Shown here: positions 7,724 to 15,490 of the stretch, piece after piece
Layout of the letters: each line of letters opens with the position of its first letter
How positions within the stretch are numbered: position 1 is the stretch's first letter
Assembly: GCA_016711265.1 (NCBI GenBank)
Contig: JADJTI010000004.1
Coordinates: forward strand, 124,001 to 188,000
Direction of reading: 5' to 3'
Origin: Austwickia sp.
GTDB taxonomy: Bacteria > Actinomycetota > Actinomycetes > Actinomycetales > Dermatophilaceae
DNA: 64,000 nucleotides
Made by a program: the position numbers and the translations under genes
Notes under the pieces: generated by a model
Seen by the model: only the letters and a program-made list of their open reading frames with translations
The model's database searches: none
Told to the model about the DNA's origin: nothing

Positions 7724-9997
7724 TCAGCCGGCCAGAGCGACCGGCGCACCCTCGGTTGCCTCGGGGAGGGGCAGCGCGGCGGACAACCGCGTGCCGCTCT
7801 GGGAACTGATCACCGTCAGACGGCCGCCGACCTCCTGGGCCCAAGCCCTCATCGCACCGGCGTCCGACGCCGTCCCCTCGGATGCGGAGCCGGCCGGTCC
7901 GGGCGGCCCGCCCTGCGTCAGGACGGTGAGATCCAACCCCTGGCCAGGATGGGCCACAACGCGCACCGCGATCTCGCCGATATCCTCGTGGGCTGCGGCA
8001 TGCCGCAACGCCGCCCGGATGATCCGGTAGGCAGCAACCTCCACCGGCGCCGGCACCCTGGCGCCGCCTAGGTCCACGGCGACCCGCGCGCCGGGCACGA
8101 GCTCGGCGACCAGGTCGTTCAGAGCCGCGAACAGGCCTCGCTCGAGCACGTCCGGTCGCAGCTCACCCATGAGATGGCAAACGGCGGCACCGGCAGCGAC
8201 CAGGTCGTCAATCACCGGATCGAGCAGGGCCGCGGTTCGCTGCGAGGGCATCCGCAACCGTGCCGCCTCGAGCCTGGCCTGGCATTCCTGCACGGTCGGC
8301 AGGAAGGTGTCGTGCAGTTCAGCACGGATCCACTGCCGGTCGTGGTCGCGCTGGGCCACGATCCCGGCGTGACCGTGCATGGCCTCCCAGGTGGCGCGGC
8401 TCTCGGCGATGGCCTCGGCGGCGCGGCGCGCGGCGCGATGCAGAATGGCGCTCTGATGCTCATCGGCCTCAGGTGAGCCACTCTGACCCCCGCAGGTCGC
8501 TTCCAGTACGCCGATCACGCGGCTTCCGTCGTCAATGGGCACCACGGCGTGCGGTTGACCGTCGGCACCGGCCTCGGCGACGGTGACCAGCTCACCACCG
8601 AGCTCGGCGCGGACGCGGACCCCCGCGACGCCGGCGCACGCCATCACGGACTGGGCGATCTCGCCGACCGTCGCCCGCGGCTGCGGCGCCGGCATCCCAT
8701 CGGCGAGGGTGGTGTACGCGGCGGGCGCGTCGCCGTACCGGATCGTTGTCGACAGCGATCCCAGCCAGCGCCACCACCAGGGAGCCGAGGTAGCCGCGAG
8801 CGCAGTCCCCGCGAGCCCGGCCAGCACCGGTGCCACCCAGGGGTAGGCGCTCAACGCCGGTGGCAGGAAGGCGAGCGCCGCGCTGGCGATCAGGTACGCC
8901 GCGGCGACCGCCAGGACTGCGGTCAGCCCGCGCTGCCACCACCGATCGCCCCGACCGTGCGGGTCGGGCAGCACCCCGGCGGCCAGGCCCACCCCCAGGA
9001 ACGGCACCGGCAGCAGGTACCCCCATGGCACACCCTGGCGGTACATCAGGTAGCCGACGGGGGCCATCACCAGCGCCGGTACCAGCGCGGCCGACCAGCG
9101 GCGAGCCCCGGCCCCGGCTCGCCTGGCCCGCAGCAGGATCGCGATCACCGCGCCGATGGTGCTGAGGGTCGTGATCAGCGCGGCGATCAGCCAGCCGACA
9201 GTGAGGATGGTGGCCGCCAGACCGATCCTGCGGCTCTCTTCGATCAGGTCCGCGTTGGGGCTGACGGCGGCGGCGTCCATGAGGCACCCGGCACCGGCGG
9301 CCGCGGCGAAGGCGGCGACGTCAAGCCAGCCGCGGGCCCGGTCGGTAGCCGGCGGGTTCGGGTAGCACATCAGCAGGACCGGCAGCAGCCCCACGGGCAG
9401 CCACCAGGTCCAGTGCGCCAGCCAGGCGCCGACCAGCAGGCCCGACCAGGCCGTGGTGGCCAACGCCAGCAGCGCCAGCAAGCCGACCGCCGCGATCAGC
9501 AGCGCGCTCAGATGACGTGGCCGGCGGTTCACGACGATCAGCCCCGCCGGGAGGAACCCGAGGGTGAGCACGGCGCTGAGGCCCACCACGGGGGCCGGGA
9601 TCGCGGAGTCGCGGTGGGCACCGAGCGCCACCCCGGCCACGCCCAGCAGCAGGAGGACGCCGGCCGCGGCGAGGAGGGACTGCCAGGGCGGCGGCGGCCA
9701 CGCGAACCGCAGCAACCGCTGGGTCCAGGACCGTCGTGGCCCCGTGCCGGTGGCGGGCGCCGGGACCAGGCTAGGGCTTGGTCGGGAGGTCGGTGCGGTA
9801 TCTGCGGGCGCTGCGGGCAGGTCTGGGCCAGACTCCGGGCGGGTCGGGCCGGGAAGGACGCGGGCGAGCCGTCCCCGCCCGCGACTCTGCCCGCTCGGGC
9901 CACGGTCGCGGTGTGGCCAGCGGCGGGGTCGCGGCGCGGACTGCCCGGCCGACTCGGTGGTGGGCACCGTCTCCGGGTACGACGAGCGAACGTGCAC
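7724..9997 (-). CDS. Membrane sensor histidine kinase with degenerate ATPase
   Basis: A protein of 757 residues. Residues 1-95 are a Pro/Arg-rich hydrophilic tail, about 100-410 contain roughly ten membrane segments, about 440-510 are a short GAF-like region, and 550-610 hold a NarL/DesK-type dimerisation helix with RAELHDTFLPTVQ (H562). The following domain resembles HATPase_c, but the N-box reads RIIRAALRHAA, lacking the expected Asn of EALTN, and the expected DxGxG is replaced by GGPPGP. ATP binding may be lost or altered. GTG start has GAGGAAGGA seven bases upstream. No response regulator lies beside it. Confidence 0.7.
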   Translation of the reverse strand: MHVRSSYPETVPTTESAGQSAPRPRRWPHRDRGPSGQSRGRGRLARVLPGPTRPESGPDLPAAPADTAPTSRPSPSLVPAPATGTGPRRSWTQRLLRFAWPPPPWQSLLAAAGVLLLLGVAGVALGAHRDSAIPAPVVGLSAVLTLGFLPAGLIVVNRRPRHLSALLIAAVGLLALLALATTAWSGLLVGAWLAHWTWWLPVGLLPVLLMCYPNPPATDRARGWLDVAAFAAAAGAGCLMDAAAVSPNADLIEESRRIGLAATILTVGWLIAALITTLSTIGAVIAILLRARRAGAGARRWSAALVPALVMAPVGYLMYRQGVPWGYLLPVPFLGVGLAAGVLPDPHGRGDRWWQRGLTAVLAVAAAYLIASAALAFLPPALSAYPWVAPVLAGLAGTALAATSAPWWWRWLGSLSTTIRYGDAPAAYTTLADGMPAPQPRATVGEIAQSVMACAGVAGVRVRAELGGELVTVAEAGADGQPHAVVPIDDGSRVIGVLEATCGGQSGSPEADEHQSAILHRAARRAAEAIAESRATWEAMHGHAGIVAQRDHDRQWIRAELHDTFLPTVQECQARLEAARLRMPSQRTAALLDPVIDDLVAAGAAVCHLMGELRPDVLERGLFAALNDLVAELVPGARVAVDLGGARVPAPVEVAAYRIIRAALRHAAAHEDIGEIAVRVVAHPGQGLDLTVLTQGGPPGPAGSASEGTASDAGAMRAWAQEVGGRLTVISSQSGTRLSAALPLPEATEGAPVALAG

Positions 9998-10192
9998 CGG
10001 CGTGTCCTTCCTCGGAGCGACCCCGTGAGGTCATGAAGTCCATTGCAGGACAAGGTCTTTGGTGACAGACCTGATCACTGTCGATGGTGACACGGCGGGC
10101 CGGGCGGTGATTCGCGCCACGCCGCAGGTCACAGCACCGAAGCCACCGAGCCGTGGGCACCGCGGCGATGGCGGCGGTGGTCGTGAGCACGC

Positions 10193-11056
10193 TCAGTGGT
10201 GGTGGCCGCCCATCCCCTGCAGCCGACGGATCCGCTCGTCCATCGGCGGGTGGGTGCTGAACAGCTTCGAGACGTCCTGGGCCCGGAACGGGTTGGCGAT
10301 CATCATGTGCGCCGCGTTGACCACCTGCGGCTCGGGGGCCAACGGCGCCGCCGAGGTCCCGCGCTCCAGCTTCGCCAGTGCCGAGGCCAGCGCCAGCGGA
10401 TCTCCGGTGAGGCGGGCGCCATCCTCGTCGGCGTCGAATTCCCGCGTCCGGCTGATGGCCATCTGGATGAGCATTGCCGCCAGCGGGGCCAACAGTGCCA
10501 AGGCGATCATAGCCACGGGGTTGGGCCGCTCCTCGTTGTCGCCGAAACCGCCGCCGAAGAAGAGCATCATCTGCGCGACGCTGGTGATCACCCCGGCCAG
10601 GGCGGCCGCCACGGAGGAGGTCAGGATGTCGCGGTTGTATACATGCATCAACTCATGGCCCAGGACTCCCCGCAGCTCCCGTTCGTCCAGCAGCGCCAGG
10701 ATGCCCTCGGTGCAGCAGACCGCGGCATTGGCGGGGTTGCGCCCAGTTGCGAAGGCGTTCGGCGCCTGGGTCGGCGAGATGTAGAGCCGAGGCATCGGCT
10801 TACCGGCTCGCGTGCTGAGCTCGCGCACGATCCGGTACATCGCCGGCGCCTGCGCCTCGCTGACGGGGTAGGCCCGCATGGCGCGAATCGCGAGCTTGTC
10901 GCTGTTCCAATACCCATAGAAGGTGACCGCCACCCCGATGAGGGCGAACAGCCAGATGAACCGTCCCCCGCCGATCAACGATCCCAGGCCCAGCAGCAGC
11001 GCGAAGATCGCGGCGAACAGTCCGGCCGTCTTCAACCCGTTGAAGTGGTGGTGCAT
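10193..11056 (-). CDS. htpX: Zinc metalloprotease HtpX
   Basis: A protein of 287 residues, the normal HtpX length. Two N-terminal membrane segments (FAAIFALLLGLGSLIGG and the next), the zinc motif GVLGHELMHVYNRD (HELMH), two further hydrophobic segments, then the third-ligand region SRTREFDADEDGARL. It ends with a His-rich tail. HtpX degrades misfolded membrane proteins at the inner membrane. ATG at 11056 (MHHHFNGLKTAG) matches family starts; the frame upstream of it is antisense to the ferredoxin gene. In mycobacteria htpX neighbours menJ and grcC1, whose homologues also occur in this window, though not adjacent. Confidence 0.93.
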   Translation of the reverse strand: MHHHFNGLKTAGLFAAIFALLLGLGSLIGGGRFIWLFALIGVAVTFYGYWNSDKLAIRAMRAYPVSEAQAPAMYRIVRELSTRAGKPMPRLYISPTQAPNAFATGRNPANAAVCCTEGILALLDERELRGVLGHELMHVYNRDILTSSVAAALAGVITSVAQMMLFFGGGFGDNEERPNPVAMIALALLAPLAAMLIQMAISRTREFDADEDGARLTGDPLALASALAKLERGTSAAPLAPEPQVVNAAHMMIANPFRAQDVSKLFSTHPPMDERIRRLQGMGGHHH

Positions 11057-11069
11057 ACCCGCTGAACGC

Positions 11070-11510
11070 CTACCTTGCCGGTCGTGTTCCGGTCCGGCGG
11101 GCCCGCGGGGACGGCGCCAGCGCGCCCGGATCCAGCGGCTCCGGAGCGGGGACGAGCGGCCACAGGGCTGCCAGCGCCGGCCGCTCCAGGACGAGTGCGC
11201 CGCGGCCCGGGGCTCCCTGCCCGGCGACGGGGTCCGGCGTCCAGGCCAGGGCGTCGAACGGGCAGGCGTCGACGCACTGCCCGCAGTACATGCACAGGCC
11301 GAAGTCGATGGCGAATCGGTCCAGGACGTGCTCGACCCGGGTACGGCGCTGGTCCCGGTGTCCGCCACCGCCTTCACTGCGGGGCTCGGCTCGGGTGTGC
11401 GAGGTGATGTGGATGCACCAGACCGGGCACTCCCGCACACATACCATGCAACTGGTACAACGGCCTTCGTGCAGGGCGAGTGACCCGCGCGATCTCGGTG
11501 GCGTGCTCAT
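11070..11510 (-). CDS. 2x[4Fe-4S] ferredoxin, NuoI-like, of the mini-module
   Basis: A protein of 146 residues. It has two complete 4Fe-4S motifs: C18-x2-C21-x2-C24-x3-C28P and C73-x2-C76-x2-C79-x3-C83P (CMYCGQCVDACP), in the order found in NuoI and HycB/EchF-type subunits. The tail from residue 90 is Pro/Ala-rich and unconserved. ATG at 11510 overlaps the stop of the NuoC-like gene as ATGA. It is the last gene of a NuoB-NuoC-ferredoxin trio; no NuoD, NuoH or antiporter-like subunit is adjacent. It probably relays electrons to an unknown partner. Confidence 0.75.
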   Translation of the reverse strand: MSTPPRSRGSLALHEGRCTSCMVCVRECPVWCIHITSHTRAEPRSEGGGGHRDQRRTRVEHVLDRFAIDFGLCMYCGQCVDACPFDALAWTPDPVAGQGAPGRGALVLERPALAALWPLVPAPEPLDPGALAPSPRARRTGTRPAR

Positions 11511-12112
11511 GCTCGCCCAGCCAGACCCTGCGACCGCGTGGCGTCCGGCTCCGGCACCCCGAGCGGACGCATCCGGCGTCGCCCGCCGCGTGCGGCGCCC
11601 TCGACGCCGGACTCCCCCGGCTCCACCACACCCGGCCACGGTGTCTGCGTGCGCGCCGGTAGCAGCGCCGACTTCCGCAACGGCAGCACCGGCCCGCGAT
11701 CGGCCGTGTCGGCAGGGCCAGCGGTGTCGGCGATGAGCCCATCCAGCAGCAACGGCCGCAGCCCGAGATCGGTGTGATCGGTGAAACCGTCGAACCACAC
11801 GCCGTACATCTCCCAGGCCTCACGCTCATGCCAGGAGGCTCCCGGCCACAGGCCAGTCAGGCTCGGGATGTCTTCGCCTTCGTTCACCTGGGCGTGAAAG
11901 CGGCGGCAATGGTAGGTGGCGTCCGGCCCACGCGGCCGGATCAGCTGCACGGTCACCCGACACCCGGTGAGGTCGGGCTCCTCGACCAGCGCCAGCCAGT
12001 CGAAGACGGTCCAGCCAGTGTCCTTCGCGCGCCGCAGCTCGGGCACCCACGCGCGCAGGTCGATCGCCGTGTCGGTCGGCGGCGCGGCCGCGAACTCGCT
12101 GGGCTCGGTCAC
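11507..12112 (-). CDS. NuoC-like subunit of the mini-module
   Basis: A protein of 201 residues. The 30-kDa Complex I signature is present as SWHEREAWEMYGVWFDGFTD, followed by the short LGLRPLLLDG, compared with the nuoC at 29760-30476, which has WHERETWDFFGVIFDDHPAL. The C-terminal 60 residues are low-complexity. GTG at 12112 overlaps the stop of the NuoB-like gene (GTGA). It would dock a NuoD-type subunit in a respiratory complex, but none is encoded nearby. Family assignment is firm; function is not. Confidence 0.75.
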   Translation of the reverse strand: MTEPSEFAAAPPTDTAIDLRAWVPELRRAKDTGWTVFDWLALVEEPDLTGCRVTVQLIRPRGPDATYHCRRFHAQVNEGEDIPSLTGLWPGASWHEREAWEMYGVWFDGFTDHTDLGLRPLLLDGLIADTAGPADTADRGPVLPLRKSALLPARTQTPWPGVVEPGESGVEGAARGGRRRMRPLGVPEPDATRSQGLAGRA

Positions 12113-12495
12113 GAGTCGACCGGCCCGGACGACGGGGTGGGCAGGTCGGCCAGCGCCGCTCGCAGTGCCTCCGGGCGAGGCGGACACCCCGGAACCACGA
12201 CATCCACCGGGAGCACCTCCCCGACCCCGGGCACCACGGCGTAGGAGTCCCAGTACGGGCCGCCGGTGGTGGCGCATGCACCGAAGGCGACCACGGTCAC
12301 GGGACCGTCCAGGGCGTCGTACCGGGCGCGGATCGCGGGGGCCATCGCGTGGGTCACCGTCCCGGCGACCACGAACACCGTGCCTCGGACCTCCCCCGCC
12401 GCGTCGACCTTCGGACCGAGGCCGGCCCGGCACGCTGTGGACTCCAGCGCACAGCAGGCCAAGCCCGCTTCGACGAACGCCAGGGGGTCGGCCAT
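12109..12495 (-). CDS. NuoB-like small subunit of the mini-module
   Basis: A protein of 128 residues, shorter than the true NuoB here (193). The four cluster-N2 cysteines are preserved: the CC pair (AGLACCALEST), a third in FGACATTGGPYWDSYAV and a fourth in VVPGCPPRPEAL. It belongs to the NuoB / [NiFe]-hydrogenase small-subunit family (Ech, Hyc, Mbh type). ATG at 12495 sits 6 bases after a TAGGGT box, fitting leaderless transcription. First gene of a three-gene overlapping operon, divergent from rarD. Confidence 0.78.
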   Translation of the reverse strand: MADPLAFVEAGLACCALESTACRAGLGPKVDAAGEVRGTVFVVAGTVTHAMAPAIRARYDALDGPVTVVAFGACATTGGPYWDSYAVVPGVGEVLPVDVVVPGCPPRPEALRAALADLPTPSSGPVDS

Positions 12496-12501
12496 GAGGT
12501 C

Positions 12502-12507
12502 ACCCTA
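12502..12507 (-). promoter_or_regulatory. -10 box, leaderless promoter of the mini-Nuo operon
   Basis: TAGGGT on the minus strand, 6 bases before the ATG at 12495. Confidence 0.5.
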
Positions 12508-12550
12508 CGGCGCGCGCCCGCCACCGGTCATCCGGCGGCGCGCAGCGGTC

Positions 12551-12556
12551 TAGCAT
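12551..12556 (+). promoter_or_regulatory. -10 box, leaderless promoter of rarD
   Basis: TAGCAT, 7 bases before the GTG at 12564, with no ribosome site in between. It is divergent from the mini-Nuo promoter about 45 bp away. Confidence 0.5.
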
Positions 12557-12563
12557 CGACCGG

Positions 12564-13472
12564 GTGACGTCGTCCGGTGACCAGGCTGGTACCAACCGCG
12601 CCGGCATCCTGTACGGCGTCGCGGCATACGGGCTGTGGGGAGTCTTCCCGGCGTACTTCTTGGCGCTCCATGCCGGGCCGATCGAGATCCTCGGCCACCG
12701 GATCCTCTGGAGCCTGGCCGTCTGCCTGGGCATTGTGGCGATACAACGCCGCTGGGGGGCCCTGGGCGCGGTCTTCCGGCACCGGCGACAGTTGGCTGCG
12801 GCCGCAGCCGCCGCGAGCCTGATCTCCATCAACTGGTTGACGTACCTGATCGCGGTCACCACCGGGCGGATCACCGAAGCGGCCCTCGGATACTTCCTCA
12901 ACCCGCTGGTCAGTATCGCCCTCGGGCTGGTCTTGCTGGGTGAACGACTGCGCCCGCCCCAGGCGCTGGCGGCCGCGGTGGGCCTGTTGGGGGGCGGTTA
13001 CCTCGCCGTGGCCGCGCGGACGCCGTCATGGATCGCCGCCACCTTGGCCTGTTCCTTCGGTCTGTACGGGCTGGTCAAGAAGCGATTGGCCGTGGGGGCC
13101 GTGGTCGGCCTGACGGTGGAGACGGCGGTCCTGGTGCCGGCCGCTGTCGTCGTGCTCTGGTGGGCTCCCGACGGCTCGACGTTCGCCAGTCGCGGCTCGA
13201 CCCACGCGGCCCTCCTGATCGGCATGGGCGTGGTGACGGCGATCCCGTTGCTGCTGTTCGCGGCCGCCGCCCGCCGAGTGCCCCTCGTCGTGGTCGGCCT
13301 GCTGCAGTTCATCGCGCCGGTCCTGCAGTTCCTGTTCGGGCTATTCCGCGGCGAACCGATGTCCCTGCACCGTTGGATCGGGTTCGCCATCGTGTGGCTG
13401 GCGCTCGGGATTCTCATTCTCGACATGCTGCGCGGCAGCGGCGTGTTGCGTGCCCGGGGGCCCGCCGGGTAG
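12564..13472 (+). CDS. rarD: RarD, EamA-family permease
   Basis: A protein of 302 residues with ten predicted membrane segments in two EamA repeats. The start GILYGVAAYGLWGVFPAYF and the conserved ILGHRILWSL, SINWLTYLIAV and EAALGYFLNPLVSI segments are specific to RarD within the drug/metabolite transporter superfamily. The transported compound is unknown; chloramphenicol sensitivity is the historical link. GTG start supported by the leaderless -10 box. A structured repeat begins 11 bp after the stop. Confidence 0.9.
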   Translation: MTSSGDQAGTNRAGILYGVAAYGLWGVFPAYFLALHAGPIEILGHRILWSLAVCLGIVAIQRRWGALGAVFRHRRQLAAAAAAASLISINWLTYLIAVTTGRITEAALGYFLNPLVSIALGLVLLGERLRPPQALAAAVGLLGGGYLAVAARTPSWIAATLACSFGLYGLVKKRLAVGAVVGLTVETAVLVPAAVVVLWWAPDGSTFASRGSTHAALLIGMGVVTAIPLLLFAAAARRVPLVVVGLLQFIAPVLQFLFGLFRGEPMSLHRWIGFAIVWLALGILILDMLRGSGVLRARGPAG

Positions 13473-13482
13473 GCGCGTTTGG

Positions 13483-13607
13483 CGCCTCCACGGCACCGGC
13501 TAACGCAGCTCTACCCTTCACGACCGGTGGACCGACCACCCGGTTGCATCATCGCAGGCCACAGGCTTGCCTGATTATGTCAGCCGCGCTGAAGGGTAGC
13601 GTTGTGT
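13483..13607. repeat. Structured intergenic repeat, copy A
   Basis: Shares with 42338-42463 a 17-base identical leader (CGCCTCCACGGCACCGG), 18-base arms and exactly 69 bases between the arms. The arms are 13503-13520 and 13590-13607; they pair at 17 of 18 positions counting two G-U pairs. An inner hairpin (CAGGC/GCCTG) is kept in both copies. It lies between the stop of rarD and the end of the convergent TetR gene. It may be a MITE/REP-like element or a structured RNA; orientation is unknown. Confidence 0.65.
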
Positions 13608-13667
13608 ACGTTGATCCTGGTCATCAGCGCTTCTAGCGCACCGCCACAGGCCCGGTGGCCAGGGCGC

Positions 13668-14267
13668 TCAGGCGGTGGTGGGGGTCGGAGTCACCAGGAT
13701 CGAGGCGAAGTCGCGCAGCATCCGACGGCAGCGTTCGTCGTCCCCGTCGACGAGCCAGCCGAGCATGACCCCATCCAGCCAGGCCAGGATCATCCGGGGT
13801 GCATCGTCCAGGGAGAACCTGAGGTCCCCGTCCTTGAGGCCGATCCCCTCTTTGAGGTATTTATCAATCACTTCCAGGTACGCCCGGTGCAGCGACTTGG
13901 CGGCGTCGCCCTCGCCGCGGATGGACCAAGCCACCAGCTCGTAGCCCAGGAGCTGCCGTCCGCGATCGGCCATCATGACATCAGCGAAAACCTGCAACGC
14001 GGTCTCCAGCGCGTCCACGAGTTCGCCGGGCTCGGCGGCGCTGATGGCCTCGCTGACCGGGCCGATGATCGGCGTCACGAACGATTCCGCAACCGCCTTG
14101 AGCAGCGCCTCCTTGCTGTTGAAGCAGTAGTGCACGACACCCAGGGAGACGTTGGCCTCCTCAGCGATGTTCCGCACCGACGCCTCAGCCAAGCCTTTTC
14201 GTACGGCTAGCTGAATCGTCGCTTCGATGAGCTGTTCTCTACGCTGGTCAGCGGGCTTTCGCGACAT
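13668..14267 (-). CDS. TetR family transcriptional regulator
   Basis: A protein of 199 residues, typical TetR size. The N-terminal helix-turn-helix is clear: REQLIEATIQLAVRKGLAEA, then VRNIAEEANVSLGVVHYCF and SKEALLKAVAE. The ligand domain resembles the BetI-like group (TetR_C_6 type), so a small cationic or amphipathic ligand is possible but unproven. ATG at 14267 is preferred over the in-frame start at 14309 because a TAGACT box ends 7 bases before it. A candidate operator half-site pair ACGAC-N9-GTCGT lies at 14325-14343. No target gene is adjacent on the same strand. Confidence 0.85.
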   Translation of the reverse strand: MSRKPADQRREQLIEATIQLAVRKGLAEASVRNIAEEANVSLGVVHYCFNSKEALLKAVAESFVTPIIGPVSEAISAAEPGELVDALETALQVFADVMMADRGRQLLGYELVAWSIRGEGDAAKSLHRAYLEVIDKYLKEGIGLKDGDLRFSLDDAPRMILAWLDGVMLGWLVDGDDERCRRMLRDFASILVTPTPTTA

Positions 14268-14274
14268 AAGTGAA

Positions 14275-14280
14275 AGTCTA
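14275..14280 (-). promoter_or_regulatory. -10 box, leaderless promoter of the TetR gene
   Basis: TAGACT on the minus strand, 7 bases before the ATG at 14267. Confidence 0.45.
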
Positions 14281-14437
14281 TGGTCGCCGCGCGGGTGCGC
14301 TATCAACACCAGCGATCAAGTTGGACGACTCATTGCACGTCGTTACCAAGTCTTTAGTCGACACTGTCGGAAACCCGTCAACTCTCTGGAGGCGATGCGA
14401 CGCCGGCGTGATCGCCGCAGCCGTATTGTGACACGCG

Positions 14438-15490
14438 CTAGACATGGCGGTCGACTACGCCGGTCGCCAAGCCGATCAACGCCCGCGTGACCGGCGACGA
14501 GCCGAGCGGCGCAAGGAGCGCAGCCGCCTCCCGGGCCACCCCACGGGTGTGCTCGGCGGCCTGGGCCACCGCCGGATGCACCCGCAGCAGCGCGAGCGCC
14601 TCGGCGTGGGCCTCGTCGTCGGCCGCCAGGTCGGCGGCCAACAGCTCCTGCAGACGCGCGTCCGCCGGATCCGTCGAGCGTTTCGCCCACAGCACCGGGA
14701 GGGTGTCCACACCTTCACGCAGGTCGGTTCCCGGTGTCTTGCCTGACGCCCCGCTGGTGGCGGTGATGTCGAGCAGATCGTCAGCCAGCTGGAACGCCAT
14801 CCCCAACCGTTCGCCGTACGCAGCCAACACCTCGATGCTCTCCGGCGCGCACCCGGAGAACATCGCCCCGTACCGGGCCGCCGTCGAGATCAGCGAACCG
14901 GTCTTGTCGCGCAGCACGCCCAGGTAGTACTCCACCGGGTCGACCCCGGCCGGCGCCGAACGTACGTCGCGGATCTGGCCCGCGCAGAGCGTGACGAAGG
15001 TGCGGGCCTGGATCTTGACGGCCTCCGGGCCGAGGTCGGCGACGATCTCCGAGGCTGTGCCGAACAGCAGGTCGCCGACGAGGATCGCCGTCGAGTTACC
15101 GTACGCGGCATTGGCGCTGACCGCACCGCGACGAAGCGACGCCTCGTCCATCACGTCGTCGTGGTAGAGCGAGGCCAGGTGGGTCAGCTCCACCGCCGCG
15201 GCCGCGGCGACCACATCCTCACCGGCGCCATCACCCACCTCGGCGGCCAGCAGGCACAGCAGCGGCCGGAACCTCTTGCCCCCCGCGCCCAACAGGTGCG
15301 CGCTCGCCTCGGCGATGAACGGGTCCTCGTGGTCGACGCGTGCCCGAAGAAACGCCTCGACCCGCCCGAGCCCCTCGGTGAGGCGGCCCGCCAGGTCCGC
15401 CTCACACCCGGGGAGCTGCCCTGCGATAGGCGGCACGGGTGGCGTCGGGTCGTGCGGCGCCGTCGCAGCCACAGGGACAGGGGTCGTCAT
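14438..15490 (-). CDS. Polyprenyl diphosphate synthase (quinone side chain)
   Basis: A protein of 350 residues of the trans-prenyltransferase family. First Asp-rich motif LASLYHDDVMDEA, second GMAFQLADDLLDITA, plus GGKRFRPLL and GDLLFGTASEI. It condenses IPP onto an allylic diphosphate to make a long chain, most likely the menaquinone tail (GrcC1/HepT type). ATG at 15490 overlaps the nuoN stop as ATGA, so it ends the nuo transcript and is probably translated with it. This links quinone tail supply to the enzyme that reduces the quinone. Chain length cannot be fixed from the sequence. Confidence 0.9.
   Translation of the reverse strand: MTTPVPVAATAPHDPTPPVPPIAGQLPGCEADLAGRLTEGLGRVEAFLRARVDHEDPFIAEASAHLLGAGGKRFRPLLCLLAAEVGDGAGEDVVAAAAAVELTHLASLYHDDVMDEASLRRGAVSANAAYGNSTAILVGDLLFGTASEIVADLGPEAVKIQARTFVTLCAGQIRDVRSAPAGVDPVEYYLGVLRDKTGSLISTAARYGAMFSGCAPESIEVLAAYGERLGMAFQLADDLLDITATSGASGKTPGTDLREGVDTLPVLWAKRSTDPADARLQELLAADLAADDEAHAEALALLRVHPAVAQAAEHTRGVAREAAALLAPLGSSPVTRALIGLATGVVDRHV

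Noticed and set aside
11057..11440. N-terminal extension of HtpX by about 128 residues
   Set aside because: The extra frame is antisense to the ferredoxin gene, and HtpX normally begins at the hydrophobic segment found after 11056.
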